In this document: positions 1 through 5,596 of the stretch, in pieces
Numbering within the stretch: position 1 is the first letter of the stretch
Layout: the number at the start of each line of letters is the position of its first letter
NCBI GenBank assembly: GCA_005778315.1
Contig: SXOW01000104.1
Span: forward strand, 1-5,596
Reading direction: 5' to 3'
Source: Acidobacteriota bacterium
GTDB lineage: Bacteria > Acidobacteriota > Vicinamibacteria > Vicinamibacterales > UBA8438
Length of the DNA stretch: 5,596 nt
Made by a program: the position numbers and the translations under genes
The notes under the pieces: generated by a model
Databases searched by the model: none
What the model saw: the letters and a program-made list of their open reading frames with translations, nothing else
Told to the model about the DNA's origin: nothing

Positions 1-105
1 GACTTGGTGGCAGTGGAGGGGAACCCCTTGACGGACATCGCTGTGGTAACGAACGTGCGGTTCGTGATGAAGGGTGGCGTCGTGCACCGGCCCCTCGTGC
101 CGTGA
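1..105 (+). CDS. C-terminal end of an amidohydrolase (partial)
   Basis: Only the last 34 codons and the TGA stop are present; the gene begins upstream of the window. The tail reads ...AVEGNPLTDI followed by VRFVMKGGVV. This is the typical closing strand of metal-dependent amidohydrolases of the imidazolonepropionase/prolidase-like group, where the chain returns to the small beta-sandwich domain (pattern ADLVA-x-x-GNPL-x-DI, then V-x-FVMKGG). The metal ligands and any signal peptide lie outside the window, so substrate and location cannot be judged. It sits 21 bases upstream of the next plus-strand gene and is probably the preceding gene of the same operon. Family assignment from this tail is fairly secure; the specific reaction is unknown. 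Confidence 0.75.
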   Translation, partial: DLVAVEGNPLTDIAVVTNVRFVMKGGVVHRPLVP

Positions 106-126
106 CGCCATGCGAAGGGTGGTTCG

Positions 127-1242
127 ATGAATCGACGTGATCTCCTGAAATCAGTTGTCGCGGCCGGCGCGGGAGTCATGGCCGGCGGGACCGCCCATCT
201 CCCGACCGTGTCCGCGAGTCAGACGCCACCGGTTGCCGACGGGTTCGAAACCTTCGCACTCGGCGACTTCACGCTGCTGTCTGGTGAGGTGCTGCGTTCA
301 GCCACGCTGGCCTACAAGACCCATGGCACGCTCAACGCGGCCCGAGACAACGTCATTGTCTTTCCCACCTGGTACGCGGGCCGCCACACGAGCAACGAGG
401 CCTCCATCGGCAACGACCTCGCGCTCGATCCGACACGGTATTTCATCGTGGTGCCAGACCAGTTCGGCAACGGCGTGTCCTCCTCCCCGAGCAATACGCC
501 GCCGCCGCAGGACCGCATGCGGTTCCCGCTGGTCCATCCCTACGACAACGTGCGCGCGCAACACCGACTGCTGACCGAGCGCTACGGCATCGCCACGATC
601 AAACTCGTCGTCGGGTTCTCCATGAGCGGCCAGCAGGCGTTTCACTGGGGCGCGTTGTACCCAGAGATGGTCGAGCGCATCGCTCCGATCTGCGGCAGTG
701 CCAGGACCGCAGTGCATAACTACGTCTTTCTGGAAGGCGTGAAGGCGGCGCTCACGGCCGACTGCGCGTGGGCCGGCGGTGACTACACCACTCCGCCGGT
801 GGCCGGCCTCCGAGCGTTCTCGCGCGTGTATGCCGGTTGGTATGCCTCGCAGGCGTTCTTTCGTGAGGGCCTGCACCGCCGCTACGGAGGGGAGGGGGTC
901 GAGGGGCTCCTCTCGTCAGCCGAGGGCTCGTTCGGCCGGTTCGACGCCAACGACCTGCTGGCCATGTTGGCCACCTGGCAGTCCGCGGACATTGCGGCCC
1001 ACCCGCGATTCGGTGGCGACCTCGGTGCTGCGCTGGGGGCCATTCGCGCCCGCGCCTATGTGATGCCCTCTCGCACGGACCTCTACTTTCCACCCGAAGA
1101 CAACGAAATCGAAGTGGCCCGTATGCCGAACGCCGAACTGCGGGTTATTCCCAGCGTGTGGGGACACCTGGCCGGAGGCGGCAGCAATCCCGACGACCGG
1201 GCCTGGGTGAGCGACCAATTGCGCGACCTGCTCGCGACGTGA
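127..1242 (+). CDS. Tat-exported alpha/beta hydrolase, homoserine O-acetyltransferase (MetX)-like family
   Basis: A 371-residue alpha/beta-fold hydrolase related to homoserine O-acetyltransferases. Residues 1-30 form a twin-arginine-type signal (NRRDLLK, a hydrophobic Ala/Gly stretch, then VSA as likely cleavage site), so it probably acts outside the cytoplasm. The mature domain opens with the family block FALGDFTLLSGEV and has DPTRYFIVVPDQFGNG near residues 101-116. The nucleophile elbow is GFSMSG (Ser165). Asp318 in SRTDLYFPP and His347 in VWGHLAGGG complete the triad. The elbow has Ser167 where relatives usually have Gly. True MetX is cytoplasmic and makes O-acetylhomoserine; with an export signal and hydrolase neighbours, an esterase, amidase or acyltransferase acting on an exported substrate is more likely than methionine synthesis (inference). 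The ATG has a purine-rich site (GAAGGGTGG, 114-122) just upstream. The gene lies 34 bases before the amidase gene, so co-transcription is likely. Family is secure; substrate is unknown. Confidence 0.88.
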   Translation: MNRRDLLKSVVAAGAGVMAGGTAHLPTVSASQTPPVADGFETFALGDFTLLSGEVLRSATLAYKTHGTLNAARDNVIVFPTWYAGRHTSNEASIGNDLALDPTRYFIVVPDQFGNGVSSSPSNTPPPQDRMRFPLVHPYDNVRAQHRLLTERYGIATIKLVVGFSMSGQQAFHWGALYPEMVERIAPICGSARTAVHNYVFLEGVKAALTADCAWAGGDYTTPPVAGLRAFSRVYAGWYASQAFFREGLHRRYGGEGVEGLLSSAEGSFGRFDANDLLAMLATWQSADIAAHPRFGGDLGAALGAIRARAYVMPSRTDLYFPPEDNEIEVARMPNAELRVIPSVWGHLAGGGSNPDDRAWVSDQLRDLLAT

Positions 1243-1276
1243 GCGTGCACGCGAGCCTGCGCACGGAGAGACCGAG

Positions 1277-3223
1277 ATGAGGGCGCTGAGACGGGCGATG
1301 TTGACGATGTTGAGACGGACGATGCCGGCGGTGTTGGCGCTGGCCGTGACCGCGTGCGCCGCCGGCGACCCGGAGGTGGCCGAGCGGACGGACGTGTTCG
1401 AGGCGTCGATTGCGCAGCTGCAAGCGGCGATGGAGTCCGGTGCGACGACCTCACGAGAGATCACCAGGCAGTATCTTGACCGCATCGAGGCGTACGACCG
1501 ACGCGGACCGGCGCTCAACGCCATGATCAGTCTCAATGCCGAGGCTCTGGCCGAGGCCGAAGCCCTGGACCGGGAGCGGGCCGAGAGCGGACCACGGGGC
1601 CCGCTGCATGGGATCCCGGTGGTGGTCAAGGACAACTACGACATGGTCGGTCTGCCGACCACCGCCGGCTCGATTGCGTTGGCGCAGTGGTACCCGCCGG
1701 ATGACGCGTTTCAGGTGGCGAAGCTCAAGGCGGCCGGGGCTGTGATCGTCGGCAAGACCAACATGCACGAACTGGCCTACGGGATCGAAACGATCAGTTC
1801 GCTGGGTGGCCAGACGCGGAATCCGTACGACCCGCAGCGCAACCCGGGGGGCTCGAGTGGTGGAACCGGGGCGGCCGTGGCGGCCAGCTTCGCGGTGGCC
1901 GGCATGGGCAGCGATACCTGTGGATCGATCCGTATCCCGTCGTTTCACCACGCGCTGGTCGGGCTGCGCGGGACCCGCGGGCTGTCGAGCCGAGATGGCA
2001 TCATCCCGCTCGCCTTGACGCAGGACATGGGAGGACCGATGGCGCGGAGCGTCGCCGATCTGGCGATCATGCTCGACGCGACGGTCGGACCCGACCCGGC
2101 AGACGAGACCACGAGGCTCGGCGCGGGACAGATTCCGTCCACCTACACCGCGTTCCTGCAGGCAGGCGGCTGGGAGGGCGTACGGATCGGGACGCTCGAC
2201 TTTCAACTGGGCACGGCCCCAGCCGACCGCCCGGTGCGCGATGTCATCGAGCAGGCGCTCGCCGCCATGACAGGAGAGGGCGCGGCGGTGGTGGCACTGG
2301 AGTTACCCGGCCTCGCCGAGCTGCTCGACGGCGCGTCCTTGGAGCGGCGCGAGTTCAAGAGCCAGCTCGCCGACTATTTGAGCACGCCTGGGACGCCGGT
2401 GAAGTCGATCGACGACATCCTCGACCGGGGGCTGTATCACGAGGCGCTCGAGTCGCGGTATCGGCTCTCGGCGGAGGCACCAGGTCTCGACGATCCGGGG
2501 TATCTCGACGTCGTGGCTCGTCGCGACGTGGTCCGCCGGGATGTGCTGGCGGTCATGGCCGAGCTGGAGATCGATGCCATCGCGTACCCGACAATCCGCA
2601 GCACCGCGAGGCTGATTGGCGTGCCGCAGCCAGGAACGAACTGTGTGCTCTCCTCAGTATCCGGCCTGCCAGCGATTGTGGTGCCGGCCGGGTACGCCGA
2701 GGACGGGATGCCGGTCGGTCTCGAACTGCTCGGACCCGTGTGGAGTGAAGGCGAGCTGATCCGCCTCGCCTTCGCCTTCGAGCAGCTGACGCACCATCGT
2801 CGGCCGCCGGCCACGACCCCGAGCCTCTTGCGGGTCGACGTGGGACCGTCGGTTCATACCGCGACCGGCGCGGAGCACGTTCCTCCGGTGGATACGCCCA
2901 TCAGTGCTCGAGCGCGCTTTGACTGGATCCCGGCGTCCGGGACGCTGCGCTACGACGCGAGCGTCTACGGCGTGCTCGACGAAGAGGTTCTCTTCATGCA
3001 TTTGCACCGGGGCGTCGCCGGGGAGGTGGGGCCGGTGTCGGTGCTGCTGTCCGGCTCGGGTGACGCCAGTGTGTCGGGTATTGTGGCGCTTACCTCGGAG
3101 CAGCGGGTCGCGTTCGAGGCTGGGGCCCTGTATTTCGACGTGCACACGCGTGGCCATCTCGCTGGCGCCGTCCGGGCGCAGATCAACCCGCTGGTCACCC
3201 CGGGTACGGTTCCAGGGGACTAG
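1277..3223 (+). CDS. Amidase-signature lipoprotein with C-terminal CHRD domain
   Basis: A 648-residue fusion protein. Residues 1-27 look like a lipoprotein signal: Arg-rich start, hydrophobic stretch, and lipobox VTAC with Cys27 as the lipidated residue. Residues of about 40-510 are an amidase-signature domain, hydrolysing amide bonds through a Ser-cisSer-Lys triad. Lys118 is in VVVKDN, Ser193 in the GGSSGG loop, and Ser217 in DTCGSIRIP; the 24-residue Ser-Ser spacing matches the family. Amidase landmarks continue with GPMARSVADLA, AYPTI and GLPAIVVPAGY. Cys215 replaces the usual Gly in DTGGS, which is odd but not obviously inactivating. Residues of about 528-637 form a CHRD domain, absent from ordinary amidases of about 450-520 residues. 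The chosen ATG has GGAG at 1265-1268, eight bases upstream, and gives a complete signal sequence. It is the last gene of the plus-strand cluster, and its stop overlaps that of the convergent gene. It is not GatA: it is exported, and no gatB or gatC is visible. The amide substrate is unknown. Confidence 0.9.
   Translation: MRALRRAMLTMLRRTMPAVLALAVTACAAGDPEVAERTDVFEASIAQLQAAMESGATTSREITRQYLDRIEAYDRRGPALNAMISLNAEALAEAEALDRERAESGPRGPLHGIPVVVKDNYDMVGLPTTAGSIALAQWYPPDDAFQVAKLKAAGAVIVGKTNMHELAYGIETISSLGGQTRNPYDPQRNPGGSSGGTGAAVAASFAVAGMGSDTCGSIRIPSFHHALVGLRGTRGLSSRDGIIPLALTQDMGGPMARSVADLAIMLDATVGPDPADETTRLGAGQIPSTYTAFLQAGGWEGVRIGTLDFQLGTAPADRPVRDVIEQALAAMTGEGAAVVALELPGLAELLDGASLERREFKSQLADYLSTPGTPVKSIDDILDRGLYHEALESRYRLSAEAPGLDDPGYLDVVARRDVVRRDVLAVMAELEIDAIAYPTIRSTARLIGVPQPGTNCVLSSVSGLPAIVVPAGYAEDGMPVGLELLGPVWSEGELIRLAFAFEQLTHHRRPPATTPSLLRVDVGPSVHTATGAEHVPPVDTPISARARFDWIPASGTLRYDASVYGVLDEEVLFMHLHRGVAGEVGPVSVLLSGSGDASVSGIVALTSEQRVAFEAGALYFDVHTRGHLAGAVRAQINPLVTPGTVPGD
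2858..3187 (+). other. CHRD (chordin-type) domain encoded at the amidase 3' end
   Basis: Amidase residues of about 528-637 carry the ordered hallmarks of the CHRD family. There is an opening GAEHVPPVDT (family pattern G-x-x-E/H-VPPV-x-T). The strand RARFDW then leads into GTLRYDASVYG. Next comes MHLHRG followed by G-x-x-GPV (family pattern HIH-x-G-x-x-G-x-x-GPV, His575 and His577). Then LTSEQRVAFEAGALYFDVHTRGH precedes an ending AGAVRAQI (family pattern Y-x-x-VHT...GEIRGQ). Bacterial CHRD domains are usually found in secreted or surface proteins; their biochemical role is poorly defined. No stop or frameshift separates it from the amidase domain. Confidence 0.82.
3220..3223. other. Shared CTAG: overlapping stop codons of convergent genes
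   Basis: The plus-strand amidase ends with TAG at 3221-3223. The minus-strand amidohydrolase ends with TAG read from 3222 to 3220. Both stops sit in one palindromic CTAG, a four-base tail-to-tail overlap. This leaves no intergenic space for a terminator, and no hairpin with a U tract is visible on either side, so transcripts from the two genes are likely to run into each other. Confidence 0.9.
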
Positions 3224-4398
3224 CGCACGTGCGCGCCGCCCAGGACGGTCGCGCTCGGAAAGAGTCGCTGACGGCCGGTGCGGGTATTCCCGTAGTTGTC
3301 GACGAAGTCGAACCGGCCTTCACGGAGCTCCAGCACGGCCACATCGGCCGGCGCACCAACATTCAGCGTGCCGCGGTCGTGAAACACGCTGAACATGCGG
3401 GAAGGATTGACCGTCGCGCGCGCGATCACCTCGTCCACCGTCATCCCAAAATTCAAGAACTTCGAGAGGACGTTGGGGAAGTCGATCACGCTCTCTGCGG
3501 TGGGGCTGCTGGTGCTGCCGTCGGTGGAGATGCTGTCGGGCCAAAATCCCGACCGCATGATGCGATCGAACGTGTCCCAGCGGAGATGGTCGATTCGTCC
3601 ATTGGCAACATCGAACCACACCCCGCGTCGACGTGCCGCGAGCACCTCCGGCAGAAGCTGGTCGTCGTCGTCAATGATGCTGTTGGGCGGTGGCGCCAGC
3701 ATGTGGGTGACGATGTCTCCCGGTTTGAGCTGGCTCACCAGACGGCCAAGTGGCGAGGCGGTTTGTCCCATGTGGATCATCACCGGGAGGTTGAACGAGG
3801 TGGCGACCTCTTGCGCGCGGCGCAGCACTTCCACGTCATCGGCGGCCACGCCCCTGGTCAGTCTCGCCTTGACGCCCACCACCACGTCGAGATGTCTGGC
3901 GACGGCCGCTTTGGCGGCATCAACGTCCGCCAGGGCCAGGTCCATGGTGTCGCCGTCCGGGAGGATACCGGCGCGCCCGATATTGATCAGCATGCGAGCC
4001 GGCTGCGGCGCCGCCTTCACCACCGCGGCCATGTCGTCGAGTTGATCGGCGCCGGCCGATCCGGCATCGATCCAGCCGGTCACGCCACCGCTCAGTCCGA
4101 GCGCCGGGCCGTCCGCGTCCCGGGCATAGTGCGTGTGGATGTCGACGAGTCCGGGGACGACCAGCTTGCCCGTGGCCTCAATGACCTCAGCGGATCCGCC
4201 ATCCAGGTTGGCGTCGACGGCGACAATGCGACCGGCTGTGATGGCCACGTCACGAATGGCGTTGAGGCGCAGCGAGGGATCGATCACACGCCCGCCTCTG
4301 ACGATCAAGTCGTAGTCGGCCGCGAACAACGCGGCGCCACGCGAGTAGGTCAGGGCGCTAGCCGCCGCGGCGTGCACACACTGGCGTCGGTTCATCAT
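3220..4398 (-). CDS. Exported metallo-amidohydrolase, amidohydrolase/deacetylase (EF_0837-like) family
   Basis: A 392-residue TIM-barrel metallohydrolase counted from ATG at 4398. Residues 1-27 resemble a Tat-type signal (NRRQCVH, then an Ala-rich stretch, cleavage near FAA-DYD). The enzyme body starts with DLIVRGGRVIDP. The binuclear metal site is complete: His88 and His90 in DIHTH, Lys177 in VGVKARL (the lysine normally carbamylated), His209 in MIHMG, His232 in VTHML, and catalytic Asp293 in ISTDGS. Segments GWIDAGSAGAD, LPVMIHMG, GDIVTHM and TRTGRQRLFPSATVLGG are typical of the amidohydrolase/deacetylase branch near dihydroorotase and D-aminoacylase. Members hydrolyse cyclic amides or N-acyl groups, but the substrate here cannot be told. 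The start was chosen because it places the signal at the N terminus. The open frame extends to 4524, but that extension is Arg/Pro-rich, contains the candidate promoter and would bury the signal. ATG at 4395 is equally possible. A GAGGA site lies at 4415-4411, 12 bases upstream, slightly far. Confidence 0.88.
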   Translation of the reverse strand: MMNRRQCVHAAAASALTYSRGAALFAADYDLIVRGGRVIDPSLRLNAIRDVAITAGRIVAVDANLDGGSAEVIEATGKLVVPGLVDIHTHYARDADGPALGLSGGVTGWIDAGSAGADQLDDMAAVVKAAPQPARMLINIGRAGILPDGDTMDLALADVDAAKAAVARHLDVVVGVKARLTRGVAADDVEVLRRAQEVATSFNLPVMIHMGQTASPLGRLVSQLKPGDIVTHMLAPPPNSIIDDDDQLLPEVLAARRRGVWFDVANGRIDHLRWDTFDRIMRSGFWPDSISTDGSTSSPTAESVIDFPNVLSKFLNFGMTVDEVIARATVNPSRMFSVFHDRGTLNVGAPADVAVLELREGRFDFVDNYGNTRTGRQRLFPSATVLGGAHVR

Positions 4399-4427
4399 TG
4401 GCTGTGGCGTTCCTCGAGGTTGAAGAG

Positions 4428-4457
4428 ATGCTGCGCGCACCACCGTGGTGATGTCAA
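4428..4457 (-). promoter_or_regulatory. Candidate sigma70-type promoter for the amidohydrolase gene
   Basis: Reading the minus strand, a perfect TTGACA -35 box lies at 4457-4452. It is followed after 18 bases by CAGCAT at 4433-4428, a weak -10 match (3 of 6, including the key second A and final T). Transcription would start near 4421, giving a leader of about 22 bases before ATG 4398, which fits the downstream start. This is sequence-pattern evidence only; the weak -10 limits confidence. Confidence 0.4.
4438..4450. promoter_or_regulatory. Operator-like dyad inside the promoter spacer
   Basis: CACCAC-C-GTGGTG is a perfect 6-base inverted repeat around a single central base. It lies entirely between the candidate -35 and -10 boxes of the amidohydrolase promoter, where a dimeric regulator could control polymerase. 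No regulator gene is in the window. In high-GC DNA a dyad this short can arise by chance, so this is a suggestion. Confidence 0.3.
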
Positions 4458-4530
4458 CTGCAAAGGCCGTGGCGCCCCTGCCATGTCGCGAGCGGTGCGC
4501 TGGTGGCGAATAGACTTGCCGCATCCGGCG

Positions 4531-4536
4531 TAGAGT
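4531..4536 (+). promoter_or_regulatory. Candidate -10 box (TAGAGT) just upstream of the DUF2207 gene
   Basis: TAGAGT fits the TAnnnT core of a -10 element and ends five bases before ATG 4542. If used, transcription would start at or very near the start codon, giving a leaderless mRNA. This would agree with the absence of a convincing Shine-Dalgarno site there. No good -35 box is found at 16-18 bases. Confidence 0.3.
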
Positions 4537-4541
4537 CGCTT

Positions 4542-5564
4542 ATGGGAAGTCTCCGAATCGATTACGCGCAGCTGCTTCGACCGGATCGACGCCCGAGCGG
4601 GCGGCGCCGGCACGGTGTGGCATTACTTGTCGGCGTGGTGGGCCTGCTGGTGGCTGTGTCCCAGGTCGTCGACGCCAGAAGCTATACCCTCGACGCCGTC
4701 ACCGTGGTGGCGCGGGTGGAGCCAGACGGCAGTCTCTGGATTGCGGAGACCCGGACCTATACCTACGATGGCCGATACTCCTGGGCCGACTTCCGGTTGC
4801 CGCTCGACAGGGTCGGGTCGCTGAGCGAGTTCTCGCTGTCCGATGGAGACGTCCAGTTTGTTCCATCCGGCGGCGAGGAACCAGGGACGTACACGGTTGA
4901 ATCGAGCGCGGAGGAGTTCTACGTCCGATGGCACTACGTGGCCGAGGATGAAAGGCGGTCCTTTCAACTCAGTTACCGGATCAGTGATGCGGTGCGGCGC
5001 CATGCGGACGTGGCCGAGCTCTACTACCAGTTCGTTGGTGCGATCAATCCACAGGCCATCGGCCGGGTACATGTCGACCTCGAGCTGCCGCAGCCGGCGA
5101 CGTTCGGCGAGGTACGAGCGTGGGCGCACGGTCCCCTCCACGGACGGGTCGACTTTGAGGCCTCGGGCCGTCTGGCGTTCGACGTGACGTCCTTGGTCCC
5201 CAACCAGATGTGGGAGGCGCGGGTGACGTTCCCGCGGACCTGGGTGCCGGTGGGCGCTCCCGCGGTCTCTGGTGGTCCGGCCCTCGACCGCATCCTGGCC
5301 GAGGAAGACGCCTGGGCGCGAGAGGCCAATGACCGTCGGGAGCGCGACCAGTTGGCCGAGGCGAAGAGGGCACACAACGCCGGCACGGCTCGTCAACTCA
5401 GCGGCGCGCTTGCCGGGCTGGGCCTGCTGACGGTGGTGGTCGGATACCTGAAGGCCGGTCGTGCGCATCAGGTGGCGGCTGGCGTCACCCGCCGCATCAG
5501 CCGGACCAGCGGGAAGGCGATCAGCAGTGCCCAGGTCTTGCCCACGACCTGGCCACCGAGATAG
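4542..5564 (+). CDS. DUF2207-type membrane protein, shortened at the C terminus
   Basis: A 340-residue membrane protein from ATG 4542. A basic N terminus (RRPSGRRRHG) precedes a hydrophobic helix at residues 25-43 (signal or anchor). Residues of about 48-230 match the DUF2207 extracytoplasmic domain: YTLDAVTVVARVEPDGS, TYTYDGRYSWADFRLPL, PGTYTVES, and DVAELYYQFVG. The pre-membrane linker ILAEEDAWAREANDRRERD is also typical. A second helix spans about residues 287-304. Family members usually continue for another 200-300 residues; here the recognisable sequence stops near residue 307 and an unrelated 33-residue basic tail follows. The last 97 bases overlap an opposite-strand gene. Function of the family is unknown; it is often described as a predicted membrane protein. 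A GTG start at 4503 is possible but adds no recognisable sequence and lacks a good ribosome site. It is divergent from the amidohydrolase gene. Truncation by deletion or rearrangement, a naturally short form, or an assembly join all remain open. Confidence 0.75.
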   Translation: MGSLRIDYAQLLRPDRRPSGRRRHGVALLVGVVGLLVAVSQVVDARSYTLDAVTVVARVEPDGSLWIAETRTYTYDGRYSWADFRLPLDRVGSLSEFSLSDGDVQFVPSGGEEPGTYTVESSAEEFYVRWHYVAEDERRSFQLSYRISDAVRRHADVAELYYQFVGAINPQAIGRVHVDLELPQPATFGEVRAWAHGPLHGRVDFEASGRLAFDVTSLVPNQMWEARVTFPRTWVPVGAPAVSGGPALDRILAEEDAWAREANDRRERDQLAEAKRAHNAGTARQLSGALAGLGLLTVVVGYLKAGRAHQVAAGVTRRISRTSGKAISSAQVLPTTWPPR

Positions 5565-5596
5565 TCGAGGCTGCCGAAGGCCAGGGTGATGAAGAC
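5468..5596 (-). CDS. C-terminal end of a membrane protein, possibly VUT/queuosine-precursor-transporter-like (partial)
   Basis: Reading in from the right edge on the minus strand, 42 codons run without interruption to TGA at 5470-5468. They encode VFITLAFGSLDYL, then GGQVVGKTWALLIAFPLV and a basic end RLMRRVTPAAT. The pattern is one hydrophobic helix, a short loop, a second helix and a positively charged tail, as expected for the end of a multi-helix inner-membrane protein. Third codon positions are almost all G or C, which supports real coding. The FxTLAF...GQ-x-VGK arrangement recalls the last helices of VUT-family (YhhQ-like, queuosine precursor) transporters, but that is recognition by eye from a short piece. 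The gene is convergent with the DUF2207 gene and overlaps its final 97 bases. That it is a gene is likely; the family is tentative. Confidence 0.55.
   Translation of the reverse strand, partial: VFITLAFGSLDYLGGQVVGKTWALLIAFPLVRLMRRVTPAAT

Noticed and set aside
1243..1252. Perfect 10-base palindrome GCGTGCACGC in the gap before the amidase gene
   Set aside because: Short, very GC-rich and unaccompanied by a promoter or U tract; expected by chance in this composition.
916..1635. Long minus-strand frames opposite the MetX-like and amidase genes (also 298-876 and 1451-2206)
   Set aside because: They lie antisense to genes with intact catalytic motifs and show no domain, signal or motif of their own.
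3198..3218. Hairpin CCCCGG...CC-A-GGGG near the end of the amidase gene as a terminator
   Set aside because: The stem is short with a bulge, it lies inside coding sequence, and no U-rich tract follows on either strand.
4399..4524. Upstream extension of the amidohydrolase frame to ATG 4524
   Set aside because: The 42 added residues have no recognisable content, would place the export signal internally, and cover the candidate promoter.
3229..4533. A 434-codon plus-strand open frame lying opposite the amidohydrolase gene
   Set aside because: It mirrors almost the whole minus-strand gene in a high-GC setting, is rich in His, Arg and Gly with no recognisable domain, while the minus frame has a complete metal site. 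It is a composition shadow.
4503..4541. GTG start at 4503 for the DUF2207 gene
   Set aside because: It adds 13 residues without a convincing ribosome site. ATG 4542 gives a normal basic N terminus before the first helix.
4623..5468. A 281-codon minus-strand frame whose ATG overlaps the TGA of the right-edge gene (TGATG), as if translationally coupled
   Set aside because: The TGATG junction is tempting, but the product is Arg/Pro/His-rich low-information sequence antisense to the well-matched DUF2207 domain. The overlap is most simply chance.

Overview
The window is gene-dense, high-GC bacterial DNA. It carries four essentially complete protein genes, two genes cut by the window edges, and no RNA gene, insertion sequence or CRISPR array that I can see. 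High GC, short intergenic gaps, Tat-type and lipoprotein signals on hydrolases, and the families themselves (MetX-like exported hydrolase, amidase lipoprotein, amidohydrolase/deacetylase, DUF2207 protein) would fit a soil or marine Acidobacteriota (Vicinamibacteria-like) or a similar high-GC Gram-negative group. This placement is inference; no taxonomic marker is present.

Left block, plus strand (1-3223): the tail of an amidohydrolase, a Tat-exported alpha/beta hydrolase of the homoserine O-acetyltransferase (MetX)-like family, and a large amidase-signature protein. Gaps of 21 and 34 bases suggest one operon. The amidase is the most unusual gene here. It has a lipoprotein signal, a complete Lys-Ser-Ser amidase triad, and a C-terminal CHRD (chordin-type) domain.

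Middle block, minus strand (3220-4398): a Tat-type exported metallo-amidohydrolase of the amidohydrolase/deacetylase (EF_0837-like) family. It converges on the amidase gene, and the two stop codons share the palindrome CTAG. A short divergent intergenic region (4399-4541) holds a candidate promoter in each direction.

Right block: a DUF2207-type membrane protein on the plus strand (4542-5564) keeps its extracytoplasmic domain and second membrane helix but lacks the large C-terminal part usual in the family. Its tail overlaps, antisense, the end of a minus-strand membrane protein that enters from the right edge (5468-5596).

Together the left and middle genes look like an extracytoplasmic set for hydrolysing amides, imides or esters (amidohydrolase, alpha/beta hydrolase, amidase, deacetylase-like enzyme). 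The substrate cannot be read from the sequence. I see no defence system or mobile element. The points most worth following up are the amidase-CHRD fusion, the shortened DUF2207 gene, and the co-location of several exported hydrolases.
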